From an uncultured Acidimicrobiaceae bacterium (GTDB taxonomy: Bacteria > Actinomycetota > Acidimicrobiia > Acidimicrobiales > RAAP-2): DNA of 54,570 bases. Location of the stretch: assembly GCA_903873395.1 (NCBI GenBank), contig CAIQOJ010000083.1, forward strand, positions 1-54,570, in the 5' to 3' direction. The position numbers were made by a program, and so were the translations under genes. Shown here in pieces: positions 43,798 to 52,508 of the stretch. The notes beneath the pieces are model-generated. The model was not told the origin of the DNA, made no database searches, and saw only the letters and a list, made by a program, of their open reading frames with translations. Numbering within the stretch: the first letter of the stretch is position 1; the number at the start of each line of letters is the position of its first letter.

Positions 43798-44994
43798 CTA
43801 CAGCCTCGGGCGCACGTCGGTGGGCAGCGGGTGGCGGAACAGAGCCGCAGCATTTCCTGAGCAGATGGCGCGCACTTCATCATCTGGCAGATGGCCCCAG
43901 CACGAGCGCAGCACTGCTTGGGTGTCGGGCCACGTCCCGTCACCGTGGGGGTAGTCGGTCTCCACCATGATGTTGCCCACGCCGATCCGGTGGCGGGTAT
44001 CGATCGTCGAGGGGTCGTCGAGCGTGCAGAACCAGAAGTTCCGCACGAGCACATCAGCAGGATCGATGTCCCATCCGAGGCCGTACCCAGAACGTTCGAC
44101 CAGGTTGTCGAGACGGTCGAGGAGCATGGCCACCCAGCCGATCCCTCCCTCGCTCATGGCGATGGTGAGATCAGGTAGCCGCAGGGCATGCCCCGACCAC
44201 AGCCATTCGGCGCAGGCGGTCAGCGACAACTGCCCAAAGAGGGTGGCCCCGATCTGCAGCGCAGGTGCACCGGGCGGAATAGGTGGCATCCCCGAGCTGC
44301 CGACATGCAGACAAGCCACCGTGCTGGTCTCCACGCATGCTTCGAGGATGGGGTCCCAATGCTCCCGGTCCCAGAGACTTGGCAGTCCTACGGCATGGGG
44401 GCGCTCCGGCAAAGCAACCGCCTTGAATCCCCGAGCTGCGTTACGGCGGATCTCGGCTGCTGCAGATCGAGGATCGGACAGGTTCGCGATACCCAGCGGG
44501 ATGATCCGGTCAGGGTGCACCGAGGCCCATTCCTCGAACAGCCAGTCGTTCCATGCCCGAATGCAGGCCTCACCAAGGGTCGGGTCGTCGGCGCTGAAGA
44601 AGACCCGACCACAGAACCCGGAGATCTGGGAAGGGAAGTTGACCGATGCCCACACCCCGTTGACGTCCATGTCGGCCACTCGGGCATCCACGTCGTAACA
44701 GCCCGGTCGCATCTGCTCGAAGCGAAATGGCTCCAGTCGGACGGTCTCAGGCCGCCGGCCAGCCACTGCATTCATCCCGACCTGCGAGTAGCGGGAGTCT
44801 TCGAACTCCCAAACCTGGTGGCCGGCATCACTCTCGACGATCCGTGGCGCTCGGCTAGCCAGTGCGGCGGGCAGACGCCCCTCGAAGGTATGAGCGGGCT
44901 CCACGACGTGGTCGTCGACGGAGATCACCGTGGCCCAGATTGATCGAGCCTCCGGCTCAGGCAAGAAGAGTTCGGGATCAAGGCCAGTTTTCAA
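43798..44994 (-). CDS. Amidohydrolase-2 family (ACMSD-like) hydrolase/decarboxylase
   Basis: A 398-residue TIM-barrel protein of the ACMSD/amidohydrolase-2 group. TTG start at 44994 with AGGGAA upstream. VISVDDHVVEPAHTFE carries the N-terminal metal His pattern D-x-H, CLHVGSSGMPP the central His, and VETDYPHGDGTWPDT the C-terminal Asp; GNAAALF is the usual end. Members decarboxylate or hydrolyse aromatic or steroid ring intermediates. It precedes the aldolase gene by 8 bp. Confidence 0.88.
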   Translation of the reverse strand: MKTGLDPELFLPEPEARSIWATVISVDDHVVEPAHTFEGRLPAALASRAPRIVESDAGHQVWEFEDSRYSQVGMNAVAGRRPETVRLEPFRFEQMRPGCYDVDARVADMDVNGVWASVNFPSQISGFCGRVFFSADDPTLGEACIRAWNDWLFEEWASVHPDRIIPLGIANLSDPRSAAAEIRRNAARGFKAVALPERPHAVGLPSLWDREHWDPILEACVETSTVACLHVGSSGMPPIPPGAPALQIGATLFGQLSLTACAEWLWSGHALRLPDLTIAMSEGGIGWVAMLLDRLDNLVERSGYGLGWDIDPADVLVRNFWFCTLDDPSTIDTRHRIGVGNIMVETDYPHGDGTWPDTQAVLRSCWGHLPDDEVRAICSGNAAALFRHPLPTDVRPRL

Positions 44995-45061
44995 CGGTTC
45001 CCTGTCCTCGCGACGTCGAACGACTCAAGACAAACGTTGGGGCTCGTCAGGATCGACTGCA

Positions 45062-46144
45062 TCAGAACGGGGGCACCGGAGTGGCAAAACCGAACCCGAA
45101 CCCTGACCGAATCAGCGGGAGATCGGCCATCGTGCGGACGCCGGCAGGGGCCTCGCACAAGGCAGGGATCGCATTGATGGCCTGCATGGCCGTGGCCACG
45201 CTGGCCGCTCGCACGTGCTCGGCCAAGGGCAGCGGCTTGTCGTAGGACATGAGAGTTAACAGGTGAGCCCGGATTGAGGGTTCACCTTCCAACGTGAGCG
45301 TCCATCCGTCCTGCGGTGTCGGCCAAGATGGCGGATACTCACCTCCCACGGTCCACAGGGTCTCGATCTCGATCAGCACCTGACCCTGGCGCCATCCCCT
45401 CCAGTGCCACCGCTGGCCCGAGACCGTCCCTGCCCGAAGCGGGATCCCGAAGATCTCATGGTCGTCGTTGGCCGTCACGAGTTCGACCTCAGCCGTCACT
45501 TCGTCGAGGTCGGCTCCCAACGCTTCGCCCAACAGCGCCACCTCTTCTTGGAAGATCGTCGAGTTGAAGCGGAGGAAGTCGCTTGCCTCCTCGGAGACAT
45601 CACCGACATCTCGGCCGAAGCGCATGTTGTCGAACGTGATGTTGGTGGATTCATAGAAGGACCAGTCCGCCCGCTCTTGCAAGGTGATCTTCTCGATAGA
45701 GCGGGACATGCCCGACAGAGCCAGAGGCAGGACCCCCGAGAGGTTGCCCGGGTTAAGTCCCGTCCCGTGTACCGACGTTCCACCCTGCGCACACGCCGCC
45801 TCCAGCTTGGCCAGATCGGCATCAGGCAGGAACCGGGGGTGGAACAGGAATGCGGTCGTGGTCACGTTGGCCCCGCTGGCCAGGATCGCACAGACCTCGT
45901 CGAGGTCGGTGAGGAGCGGGAAGTAGGCCACACAGTCCGCCCCGAGAGCCAGGATCTCGTCGATGTCCCTGGTGGCCGTCACGCCACACGGTGGTCGGCC
46001 AGCCAACACACCGGCATCCATACCGTCCTTCTCCTCGCTGTAGACCTTGGCGCCAACGAGTTCCAGATCAGGCCGGTCCAAGATGGCCCGAATGGCTTCG
46101 ACGCCCTGATTGCCCGTCGCCCACTGGACGACCCGATAGGTCAC
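45062..46144 (-). CDS. DapB-like NAD(P)-dependent dehydrogenase
   Basis: A 360-residue oxidoreductase. GTG 46144 follows the stop of the alcohol dehydrogenase gene by 7 bp; the frame opens 51 bp earlier but that overlaps it. The N-terminal Rossmann fold begins YRVVQWATGNQGVEAIRAIL, typical of the dihydrodipicolinate reductase-like/2,4-diaminopentanoate dehydrogenase superfamily; GTGLNPGNLSGVLPL is the central signature. Members of this group with unknown substrates are common beside alcohol dehydrogenases in mycobacterial lipid and sterol gene clusters. Confidence 0.85.
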   Translation of the reverse strand: MTYRVVQWATGNQGVEAIRAILDRPDLELVGAKVYSEEKDGMDAGVLAGRPPCGVTATRDIDEILALGADCVAYFPLLTDLDEVCAILASGANVTTTAFLFHPRFLPDADLAKLEAACAQGGTSVHGTGLNPGNLSGVLPLALSGMSRSIEKITLQERADWSFYESTNITFDNMRFGRDVGDVSEEASDFLRFNSTIFQEEVALLGEALGADLDEVTAEVELVTANDDHEIFGIPLRAGTVSGQRWHWRGWRQGQVLIEIETLWTVGGEYPPSWPTPQDGWTLTLEGEPSIRAHLLTLMSYDKPLPLAEHVRAASVATAMQAINAIPALCEAPAGVRTMADLPLIRSGFGFGFATPVPPF

Positions 46145-46151
46145 CGTGGTC

Positions 46152-47267
46152 TCAGTCGTCGAAACGGATGACGCCGCGAATGTTGCGACCCTCAAGCATG
46201 TCGTCGTAGCCCTCGTTGACCTGGTCCAACGTGTAGGTCTGGGTGACCATGGTGTCGAGGTCTAGCTGACCCTGTTCGTAGAGACGGAGCAGGTGGGGGA
46301 TGTCGTAGCGGAGATTGGCCGAGCCGAAGATGGAACCGACGAGCTGCTTCTCCATCAAGGTAAGCCAGCTGAGCGAGAGGGACACGGTCTTCTCGGACAT
46401 CGGGTGCACGTTGGTGACGACGACTCGTCCGCGCTTGGCCGTCATGTTCATGACTTGGTCGATGAGCGATCCGTCGCCCACGCCCATGGTCATGATGACC
46501 TTGTCGGCATTCTTTCCCCAGGTGACCTGATTGATGAGTGGTGCGGCCTCTTCCAGGGAGGCAGCCGTGTGGGTGGCTCCGAAGACCATGGCCATCTCCC
46601 GCTTGAACGGGACCGGGTCCACCGCGAAGATCCGCTCGGCCCCGGCCAGCCGGGCACCCTGGACAGCCGAAGCGCCGATGCCGCCGATGCCGACCACAAG
46701 GACGTCATCGCCCGGACGCACTTCGGCCGCGTACACCGAAGACCCCCAGCCGGTGGTGACGCCACAACCTACGAGACAGGCCTTGTCCAAGGGGTAGTGA
46801 TCCAGAATCTTTACGCACGAAGCCTGGTTGACCACCGTGTGACGCGAGAACGTACCGAGGCACGTCATGGTGGCGAGGTCCTGACCACTTTGGGCGTGAT
46901 GACGGTACGTGCCATCGGCCTGCACGCCGGTGAGCAGGATGCCACCGACATCGCAGAGGCCCGAATGTCCGGTTGCACACGACGGGCACTTGCCGCAGGC
47001 GGCCACGAAGCCGAAGACCACATGATCGCCCACCGCCAAGCCGTCGACGCCGGGACCGACTTCTTCGATGATGCCGGCGCCCTCGTGTCCTCCGATGACC
47101 GGGTAGGAGCCCAACAGGTCACCAGTGCGCACATGCTCATCCGAGTGGCACATACCGGATGCGACCATACGGACCAAGACCTCGCCAGCCTTGGGCGGGT
47201 CGAGTTCGATCTCTTCGATCGACCACTTCTCCCCCACGTCCCAGCAGATTGCTGCCTCTGTCTTCAT
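46152..47267 (-). CDS. NDMA-dependent (mycofactocin-associated) zinc alcohol dehydrogenase
   Basis: A 371-residue zinc-dependent medium-chain alcohol dehydrogenase. ATG at 47267, with GGAGGG upstream. Catalytic zinc ligands in SGMCHSDEH and GGHEGAGIIEEVG; structural zinc Cys cluster CGKCPSCATGHSGLC; Rossmann motif VVGIGGIGAS. CHSDEHVRTG and GTFSRHTVVNQAS fit the NDMA-dependent, nicotinoprotein-type subfamily, whose bound cofactor is recycled by mycofactocin. No mycofactocin gene lies in this window. It is the first gene of a minus-strand set with the DapB-like dehydrogenase. Confidence 0.9.
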   Translation of the reverse strand: MKTEAAICWDVGEKWSIEEIELDPPKAGEVLVRMVASGMCHSDEHVRTGDLLGSYPVIGGHEGAGIIEEVGPGVDGLAVGDHVVFGFVAACGKCPSCATGHSGLCDVGGILLTGVQADGTYRHHAQSGQDLATMTCLGTFSRHTVVNQASCVKILDHYPLDKACLVGCGVTTGWGSSVYAAEVRPGDDVLVVGIGGIGASAVQGARLAGAERIFAVDPVPFKREMAMVFGATHTAASLEEAAPLINQVTWGKNADKVIMTMGVGDGSLIDQVMNMTAKRGRVVVTNVHPMSEKTVSLSLSWLTLMEKQLVGSIFGSANLRYDIPHLLRLYEQGQLDLDTMVTQTYTLDQVNEGYDDMLEGRNIRGVIRFDD

Positions 47268-47570
47268 CCCGGTCCCTCCGCGTTCGTCGTCCTCGTCCGG
47301 AAACACCGGACAGCACGCGATCGTGGCACACCTGAAGCCCCAAGGCATCGAATGCCCTCGGTTCGCCTACGAGTTGGCTGATTCCCTATCGAGAATCACG
47401 TTGTCCGCCTCGTCGAACGGGTCTGCGGTCACGACGCCGAAGAGAGGCACCGGGGCGGACCTGAGGTTCTCCACGAAGTTCGTCGCGCCATCCGTCGTCC
47501 ACGTGGACCCGACCCCTACCGAACAGGAGAACATCAGTCTTGTGGTGCGCAGGACTCACATGCACATGAC

Positions 47571-47885
47571 TCAGGTGCCGATGCGGTCCATGCTGGCGAT
47601 GATGGCTGGCATGGCCGAGTCGAGGTCCAGGCACACGCGCGAGTCCAGTTCGAGAAACTCCCCGAGAGCCAGGGATGTCTCCAAGCCGAAGGCGATGGCA
47701 GTTTCGGGGTCATCGGTACGCTCGACCGTCACTCCGCCAGATCCATCGGCGAAGATGAACCAGCAGATTCGCTCGATTGCCGAGTTCTCTTCCGTCGCTG
47801 CTTCGAGCTTTCCCCAGACATCCATCATCCTGCTCGACTGCTCGGGCGTGATCGCCCGGGCTTTCCATGTGGTGCAAGTCAGCAT
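47571..47885 (-). CDS. Small conserved-looking hypothetical protein (104 aa)
   Basis: Starts at ATG 47885 with AAAGGAG at good spacing. Sequence MLTCTTWKARAITPEQSSRM, then a short beta-strand pattern with ICWFIFADGSGGVTVERTDD and an amphipathic helix (AIAFGLETSLALGEF). The size and the MLTCTTWKA start recall ferredoxin-like dimeric alpha-beta barrel proteins, such as the DUF3303 group. No active-site residues can be named. It diverges from an SRPBCC-domain gene, with about 100 bp between starts. Confidence 0.7.
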   Translation of the reverse strand: MLTCTTWKARAITPEQSSRMMDVWGKLEAATEENSAIERICWFIFADGSGGVTVERTDDPETAIAFGLETSLALGEFLELDSRVCLDLDSAMPAIIASMDRIGT

Positions 47886-47987
47886 CAGCCGCTCCTTTGA
47901 ACATGTCCGTTGGTCGTGCTTCACCGTTGTATCGATTCCGACTACCGATCGGCAGGGGCCAAGGACATCGGGTGCAAGAATCCAGAC

Positions 47988-48458
47988 ATGCCCACCACCC
48001 GCATTGAGGTCTCCCGACTGATTCGGTCACAACCAGCCGAGATCTTCGCCGTCGTATCCGACCCGGCTGGCCATGTCGCCATCGACTCCTCGGGCATGCT
48101 GATGGCGGCGACCGGTGAGCCCGTGCATGCCGTGGGTGACCAGTTCGTCGTGCACATGGACCGAGAGGCACTTGGCGACTATCCACTCGGCATCTACGAC
48201 GTGACCGTGGACATCACCACCTACCGCCAAGACGAAGAGATCGCCTGGACCATCCTTGGCAGCTTGCAGCCTCAGATCGGCCACATCTATGGCTATCTGC
48301 TCGCACCTACCGACGAGGGCACCTTGGTGACTTCGTACTACGACTGGTCCGATATCGACCCCGTCTGGGCTGAGCGGGACATCTTCCCGATCATCTCCGA
48401 ACATGCCCTACGGGCTACGCTTGGCATCTTGGCCCGCCAGGTGCAGGGTGGGGTCTGA
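47988..48458 (+). CDS. SRPBCC (START-like) domain protein
   Basis: A 156-residue lipid/hydrophobic ligand-binding protein of the Bet v 1-like SRPBCC fold. The N-terminus TRIEVSRLIRSQPAEIFAVVSDPAGHV and C-terminal helix SEHALRATLGILARQV match the polyketide-cyclase/dehydrase-like group. Starts at ATG 47988. Such proteins often bind hydrophobic CoA or aromatic intermediates, consistent with the catabolic genes around it. No catalytic residue is evident. Confidence 0.82.
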   Translation: MPTTRIEVSRLIRSQPAEIFAVVSDPAGHVAIDSSGMLMAATGEPVHAVGDQFVVHMDREALGDYPLGIYDVTVDITTYRQDEEIAWTILGSLQPQIGHIYGYLLAPTDEGTLVTSYYDWSDIDPVWAERDIFPIISEHALRATLGILARQVQGGV

Positions 48459-48551
48459 CCTGACTCGTTCGCCTGCGACGCCATGTCCAACCACCCTTGA
48501 GGCTCTGCCTCGATGAGTTTCCGTCTCCAATGGAGCCGCAGGGGAACTCCT

Positions 48552-48598
48552 GCATCTGTCCCCTCAACCCTGGCCGAGGGTTGAGGGCGATCAGATGC
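48552..48598. terminator. Bidirectional composite hairpin between convergent genes
   Basis: Inner perfect 10-bp stem CCCTCAACCC/GGGTTGAGGG (48561-48570, 48578-48587) with a 7-base loop, and an outer 7-bp stem GCATCTG/CAGATGC (48552-48558, 48592-48598). It lies between the SRPBCC gene (+) and a TetR gene (-) and its right arm covers the TetR stop codon. Symmetric, so it can terminate both transcripts. Confidence 0.7.
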
Positions 48599-49202
48599 AG
48601 AGGAGGCGCTTGAGAAGAGACAGTTGGTCGTCGACCCGTGGTGTCGATCCGGTTACCCGGTGGATCTCCGGAGCGTTGGCGAAGGGCCGGGCACCGAGGC
48701 CGATGACCAGTTGCCAGACCTCGCCAGGCCTGAGATCCGCTCCCGAGCCGAAGTTGCGAACCGCGATCCAACCCTGCGCCACCCGCTCATAGAGCCTCGC
48801 CGCATGGCGCTCGACGATCCATGCGAGTCGTGGACCGTCCACGGTGGCCTCGACGCCCATGATCCGGTGGAGCTCAGGCCGCCGAGCTGAGAACTGCACG
48901 AAGTGCACCAGGCTGGCCCGAAAGGCCTCGACCGGCTCACCGACGAACTCCTCTAGGTCACGCACCTCGTCTTCTAGGCCGGCGAACAGGTGGTCGACGG
49001 CAGCCCGCCAGAGTTCCTCTTTGGAGCCGAAGTGATAGTTGATCTGCGGCTGGTGCCAACCCGCTCGCTGGGCGATAGCCCGAGTCGAGCAGGCCTCGAA
49101 GCCATGGAGCGAGAACTCGATGAGCGCAGCATCGAGCAACTCGCTGGCCACCGCTTCCGAGGTCCGTCGCGTTCCTTTGCCCTTGGTCACGCCCTGTGTC
49201 AT
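48591..49202 (-). CDS. TetR-family repressor, divergent from aromatic operon
   Basis: A 203-residue regulator. The HTH lies at residues about 30-65 (ACSTRAIAQRAGWHQPQINYHFGSKEELW), the classic TetR recognition region. ATG 49202 is used; GTG at 49208 is equally possible. The C-terminal ligand domain is helical (VQFSARRPELHRIMGVEATV). It diverges from the FAH-VOC-MhpA operon, with only about 30 bp between the starts and a palindrome TTATC-acac-GATAA in that space, so it most likely represses both itself and the operon until a pathway intermediate binds. Confidence 0.88.
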   Translation of the reverse strand: MTQGVTKGKGTRRTSEAVASELLDAALIEFSLHGFEACSTRAIAQRAGWHQPQINYHFGSKEELWRAAVDHLFAGLEDEVRDLEEFVGEPVEAFRASLVHFVQFSARRPELHRIMGVEATVDGPRLAWIVERHAARLYERVAQGWIAVRNFGSGADLRPGEVWQLVIGLGARPFANAPEIHRVTGSTPRVDDQLSLLKRLLCI

Positions 49203-49215
49203 TATCACACGATAA
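49202..49215. promoter_or_regulatory. Palindrome TTATC-acac-GATAA, likely TetR operator
   Basis: Perfect 5-bp arms with a 4-base centre, overlapping the TetR start codon and lying 20 bp upstream of the divergent operon start at 49235. Position, symmetry and size suit the binding site of the adjacent TetR protein. Confidence 0.55.
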
Positions 49216-49234
49216 CAACTGAACGGAGAGCACT

Positions 49235-50092
49235 GTGTTCCGCCTGATCAACATCGCCGGTCGAGCAGCGATCGAGCTCGGCGGCGGCTACTTCGACCTC
49301 GGTCGCCTCACCGGCGATGACGCCATGGCCGATCCGATGGCATGGATGTCCCGCAGTGACGAACTCCATGGCCTGGCGGAACGCTGCGTCAACCAGGTGG
49401 CCGATGGCGAGATCGGTTCGGTGCGGCCCGGCCCGCCCGTCCCCTCGCCCCGCCAGGTGTTCGCCATCGGCCTCAACTACCAAGACCACGCGGCCGAATC
49501 CGGTATGGAACTCCCACCCGCTCCACTCACCTTCACCAAGTTCCCGTCCTGCATCGCCGGCCCCACTGACGACATCGCCCTCACCAGTGGGTTGGTCGAC
49601 TGGGAGGTCGAGCTGGTGGCTGTCATCGGTCAGCGATGCAAGAACGTGGCGGCTGAGCAGGCCTGGGACGTGCTCGCAGGCATCACACTCGGCCAGGACC
49701 TCTCCGACCGAGGTGTGCAGTTCACGGGGTCGCCGCCGCAGTTCTGCCTGGGCAAGAGCTTCACCGGTTTCGGACCGATCGGACCGGCGCTGGTCTCGGT
49801 CGACAGCTTCGCCGATCGCCACGACATCGCCATCTCCTGTGCGGTGAACGGCGAACAGATGCAGGCATCGAGCACTGCTCATCTGATTTTTGACCTGCCG
49901 ACCCTGGTGGCCTACCTCTCGTCGATCTGCGAGCTCTGGCCGGGCGACCTGATTTTCACGGGCACCCCCGACGGGATCGGCGCCAGCCGAGGGCAGTTCT
50001 TGGCCGAAGGTGACGTGCTGACCTCCGAGGCGCCAGTGATCGGCTCCATGACCAACCGCTGTGTCTCCGGGACGGGAGTGTTGCCGCTATGA
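49235..50092 (+). CDS. Fumarylacetoacetate hydrolase family protein
   Basis: A 285-residue FAH-fold enzyme, GTG start at 49235 with GGAGAG upstream. IGLNYQDHAAESGME, the metal-binding VDWEVELVAVIG, LGQDLSDRGVQ, KSFTGFGPIGP and GDLIFTGTPDGIG are the family signatures. Members cleave C-C bonds in 2,4-diketo acids or act as isomerases or hydratases on ring-cleavage products. It is first of three overlapping genes (ATGA with the next), suggesting it processes the dioxygenase product. Confidence 0.9.
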   Translation: MFRLINIAGRAAIELGGGYFDLGRLTGDDAMADPMAWMSRSDELHGLAERCVNQVADGEIGSVRPGPPVPSPRQVFAIGLNYQDHAAESGMELPPAPLTFTKFPSCIAGPTDDIALTSGLVDWEVELVAVIGQRCKNVAAEQAWDVLAGITLGQDLSDRGVQFTGSPPQFCLGKSFTGFGPIGPALVSVDSFADRHDIAISCAVNGEQMQASSTAHLIFDLPTLVAYLSSICELWPGDLIFTGTPDGIGASRGQFLAEGDVLTSEAPVIGSMTNRCVSGTGVLPL

Positions 50093-51015
50093 GCCTCCAT
50101 CGCCTGATGGGATTCACGTCTGCTGTTCCCGATCCCGAAGCGGTCGCTGCCTTCTACGCCGAAATGGGCCTGACAGGAGACCCGGTGGTGGGCTTCTCGG
50201 GCAGCGACGGCGGGACCGCTGTTCGTGTGGAAGAAGCCCCGGTTCGACGCCTCCGCAGGGTCGAGATCGGCTGCGAGTCCGACCACGACCTCGCCGAGAT
50301 CAGACAGCGCCTCGTGGCCGGCGGGGCCCAGCCCACCGGGCATCCTGAGGAAGTCGTCATGGTGGATCCCTCGACAGCGATCGAATTCGTCATCGGTGTG
50401 GCGGGAGCCGCCCCAGTGCCCGCTCCGGCTGTCTCCAACCCGGTGAATGCTCCAGGTGCCACTGTCCGGGCCAATCGCCGAGCTCCTGCGGTGTTCGAAG
50501 GGGCTCGAGCACCTCGTCGGCTAGGCCACCTCGTTATCGGCACCCCCAGCCTCACCGGGACCCGTGACCTGTTGGTCGACGGGCTGGGCTTCAAGGTCAC
50601 TGACGAAGCCGAGGGAATCATCTGCTTCCTGCGCTGCTCGACCGACCATCACAACATCGCCCTGGTCGAGTCGCCCGTTCCCCTGCTCCAGCACTACTCG
50701 TGGGAGTGCGACGACGTGGACCATGCCGGCCACAGCGCCACCAAACTGCTCCGCACCGATCCCGAGCGTCAGACCTGGGGCATGGGCCGCCACTTCGCCG
50801 GTTCCAACTTCTACTGGTACCTCCGCGATCCGGCTGGCTCCTACATCGAGTTTTACGCCGACATGGACCAGATCACCGATGATGCAGCGTGGGAGGCGAC
50901 AGGCAGGACGCCGTTCGAACTCGAGCATGTGGCGAATTCGTGGGGGCCCGACATCCCCCTCGAGTTCATCGTGCCTCTCGACCTTGACACCCTGCAGGCC
51001 TCGTGGGAGCACTGA
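50089..51015 (+). CDS. VOC-family extradiol-type dioxygenase
   Basis: A 308-residue two-module vicinal oxygen chelate protein. The N-terminal module (1-about 105) is degenerate in metal ligands; the C-terminal module holds RRLGHLVIG (His), CSTDHHNIALV (His) and SYIEFYAD (Glu), the 2-His-1-carboxylate iron site of extradiol ring-cleavage enzymes of the BphC/HpcD type. GMGRHFAGSNFYWYLRDPAG precedes the last ligand, as in that family. It overlaps FAH upstream and the hydroxylase downstream. Confidence 0.9.
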   Translation: MSLHRLMGFTSAVPDPEAVAAFYAEMGLTGDPVVGFSGSDGGTAVRVEEAPVRRLRRVEIGCESDHDLAEIRQRLVAGGAQPTGHPEEVVMVDPSTAIEFVIGVAGAAPVPAPAVSNPVNAPGATVRANRRAPAVFEGARAPRRLGHLVIGTPSLTGTRDLLVDGLGFKVTDEAEGIICFLRCSTDHHNIALVESPVPLLQHYSWECDDVDHAGHSATKLLRTDPERQTWGMGRHFAGSNFYWYLRDPAGSYIEFYADMDQITDDAAWEATGRTPFELEHVANSWGPDIPLEFIVPLDLDTLQASWEH

Positions 51016-52508
51016 TGACCGACGTCGATGTCGCCATCGTCGGGGCGGGACCGACCGGCCTCGCCCTTGCCCTGCTCCTCGCTCACGCTGGGCACCGCGT
51101 CACCGTTTTCGAGCGTCACGACGTCCCCTATCCCCTCCCCCGAGCCGTCCACTTTGACGGCGAGGCAGCCCGGATCCTCCAGGCCTGCGGGATCGGCAAC
51201 GAGTTGCCAGCGCTTTCGGAGCCGGCTGACACCTATGAATGGCGTGGCGGTCAGGGTCAGGTACTCCTCCGCTTTGGCATGGCCGGGCCGAGCCGGTCGG
51301 GCTGGCCCACCTCGAACATGTTCAACCAGCCAGACCTCGAGGAGGCGCTGCGTCGCCAGGTCGACGCCAACGAGTTGGTAGATCTGCGCTTCGGTGCCGA
51401 GGTCACGGGCTGCGACCAGGACAGCGACCAGGTCGTCGTCCAGTTGGCCGACGGCTCGACGATTGCGGCCAGCTTTCTGGTTGGCTGTGACGGAGCTAAC
51501 TCCGGCGTGCGAAAGGCGTTGGCCATCGAACTCGAGGGCCACGGTTTTTTCTTCGACTGGCTGGTGGTCGATGTGCGCCTTCGAGAGCACCGGACCTTTG
51601 TCCCCATCAATCTCCAGATCTGTGACCCGGATCGTCCGACCACTGCGGTCTCCGGTGGCCCCGGCAGGCGTCGTTGGGAGTTCATGTGCCTTCCCGGCGA
51701 GGCGCTCGATGCCCTCGACAACGAGGATGCCGCTTGGGATCTGCTCGAACCTTGGGACGTGCACCCCGGCAATGCCGATATCGTCCGCCATGCTGGCTAT
51801 CGGTTCCGAGCCTGCTGGGCGCACCACTGGCACGAAGGCCGGATAGCCATCGCCGGCGATGCCGCCCATCAGACCCCGCCCTTCGCCGGGCAGGGCATGT
51901 GCGCTGGACTCCGCGATGCCGCCAATCTGGCCTGGCGACTCGACCTGGCACTCAACGGCCGAGCACACGACCCGTTGCTTGCTGGCTACGACGAGGAACG
52001 GATCCCTCAGGCCACTGCAGTCATCGAGTTTGCCATCGAGCTCGGGAAGGTCATCTGCATCCCCGACCCCGTCGAAGCGGCAGCACGCGACGAGTTCATG
52101 GCTGGTGGCGCTGAAGGTCCCCCGATGGAGACACCTCCGATGCCGGGCCTCACCGCCGGTCTCCTTTTCGACAGCCCAGGATCCGGCCAGCTCGGTGTCC
52201 AGGCTTTGGTGCGCTCCCACGGCCACGTCGAGCTCCTCGACGACGTCGTGGGCCTCGGATGGCGGCTGCTGTGCCAGCTGAATGTGGCGGGTCTCAACAG
52301 TGAACTCGTAGGTCAATTCACCCAGTTGGGTGGCGCAGTGGTCGACCTTGGTCCCGGCAGCGAACTCGAAGACGTCGATGGCACCTACGGCCTCTGGTTT
52401 GCCGAACTGGGCACCACCAGCGTGTTGCAGCGGCCTGACGGCTACGTCTTCGGCAGTGGGGCTGATCCGAATGAGCTGCTGCGCTCGCTCTTCGACCAAC
52501 TCGGCTGA
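51015..52508 (+). CDS. FAD-dependent aromatic hydroxylase (MhpA-like)
   Basis: A 497-residue group A flavoprotein monooxygenase. ATG 51015 overlaps the dioxygenase stop (TGATG). FAD motifs: VAIVGAGPTGLALALLLAHAG at the N-terminus, VGCDGANSGVR (DG motif), and IAIAGDAAHQTPPFAGQGM (GD motif with the R-x-x-x-A-H region). These define the PheA/TfdB/MhpA class that hydroxylates phenolics using NAD(P)H. The C-terminal about 110 residues form the thioredoxin-like domain. It would make the catechol-type substrate for the ring-cleaving dioxygenase encoded just before. Confidence 0.92.
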   Translation: MTDVDVAIVGAGPTGLALALLLAHAGHRVTVFERHDVPYPLPRAVHFDGEAARILQACGIGNELPALSEPADTYEWRGGQGQVLLRFGMAGPSRSGWPTSNMFNQPDLEEALRRQVDANELVDLRFGAEVTGCDQDSDQVVVQLADGSTIAASFLVGCDGANSGVRKALAIELEGHGFFFDWLVVDVRLREHRTFVPINLQICDPDRPTTAVSGGPGRRRWEFMCLPGEALDALDNEDAAWDLLEPWDVHPGNADIVRHAGYRFRACWAHHWHEGRIAIAGDAAHQTPPFAGQGMCAGLRDAANLAWRLDLALNGRAHDPLLAGYDEERIPQATAVIEFAIELGKVICIPDPVEAAARDEFMAGGAEGPPMETPPMPGLTAGLLFDSPGSGQLGVQALVRSHGHVELLDDVVGLGWRLLCQLNVAGLNSELVGQFTQLGGAVVDLGPGSELEDVDGTYGLWFAELGTTSVLQRPDGYVFGSGADPNELLRSLFDQLG

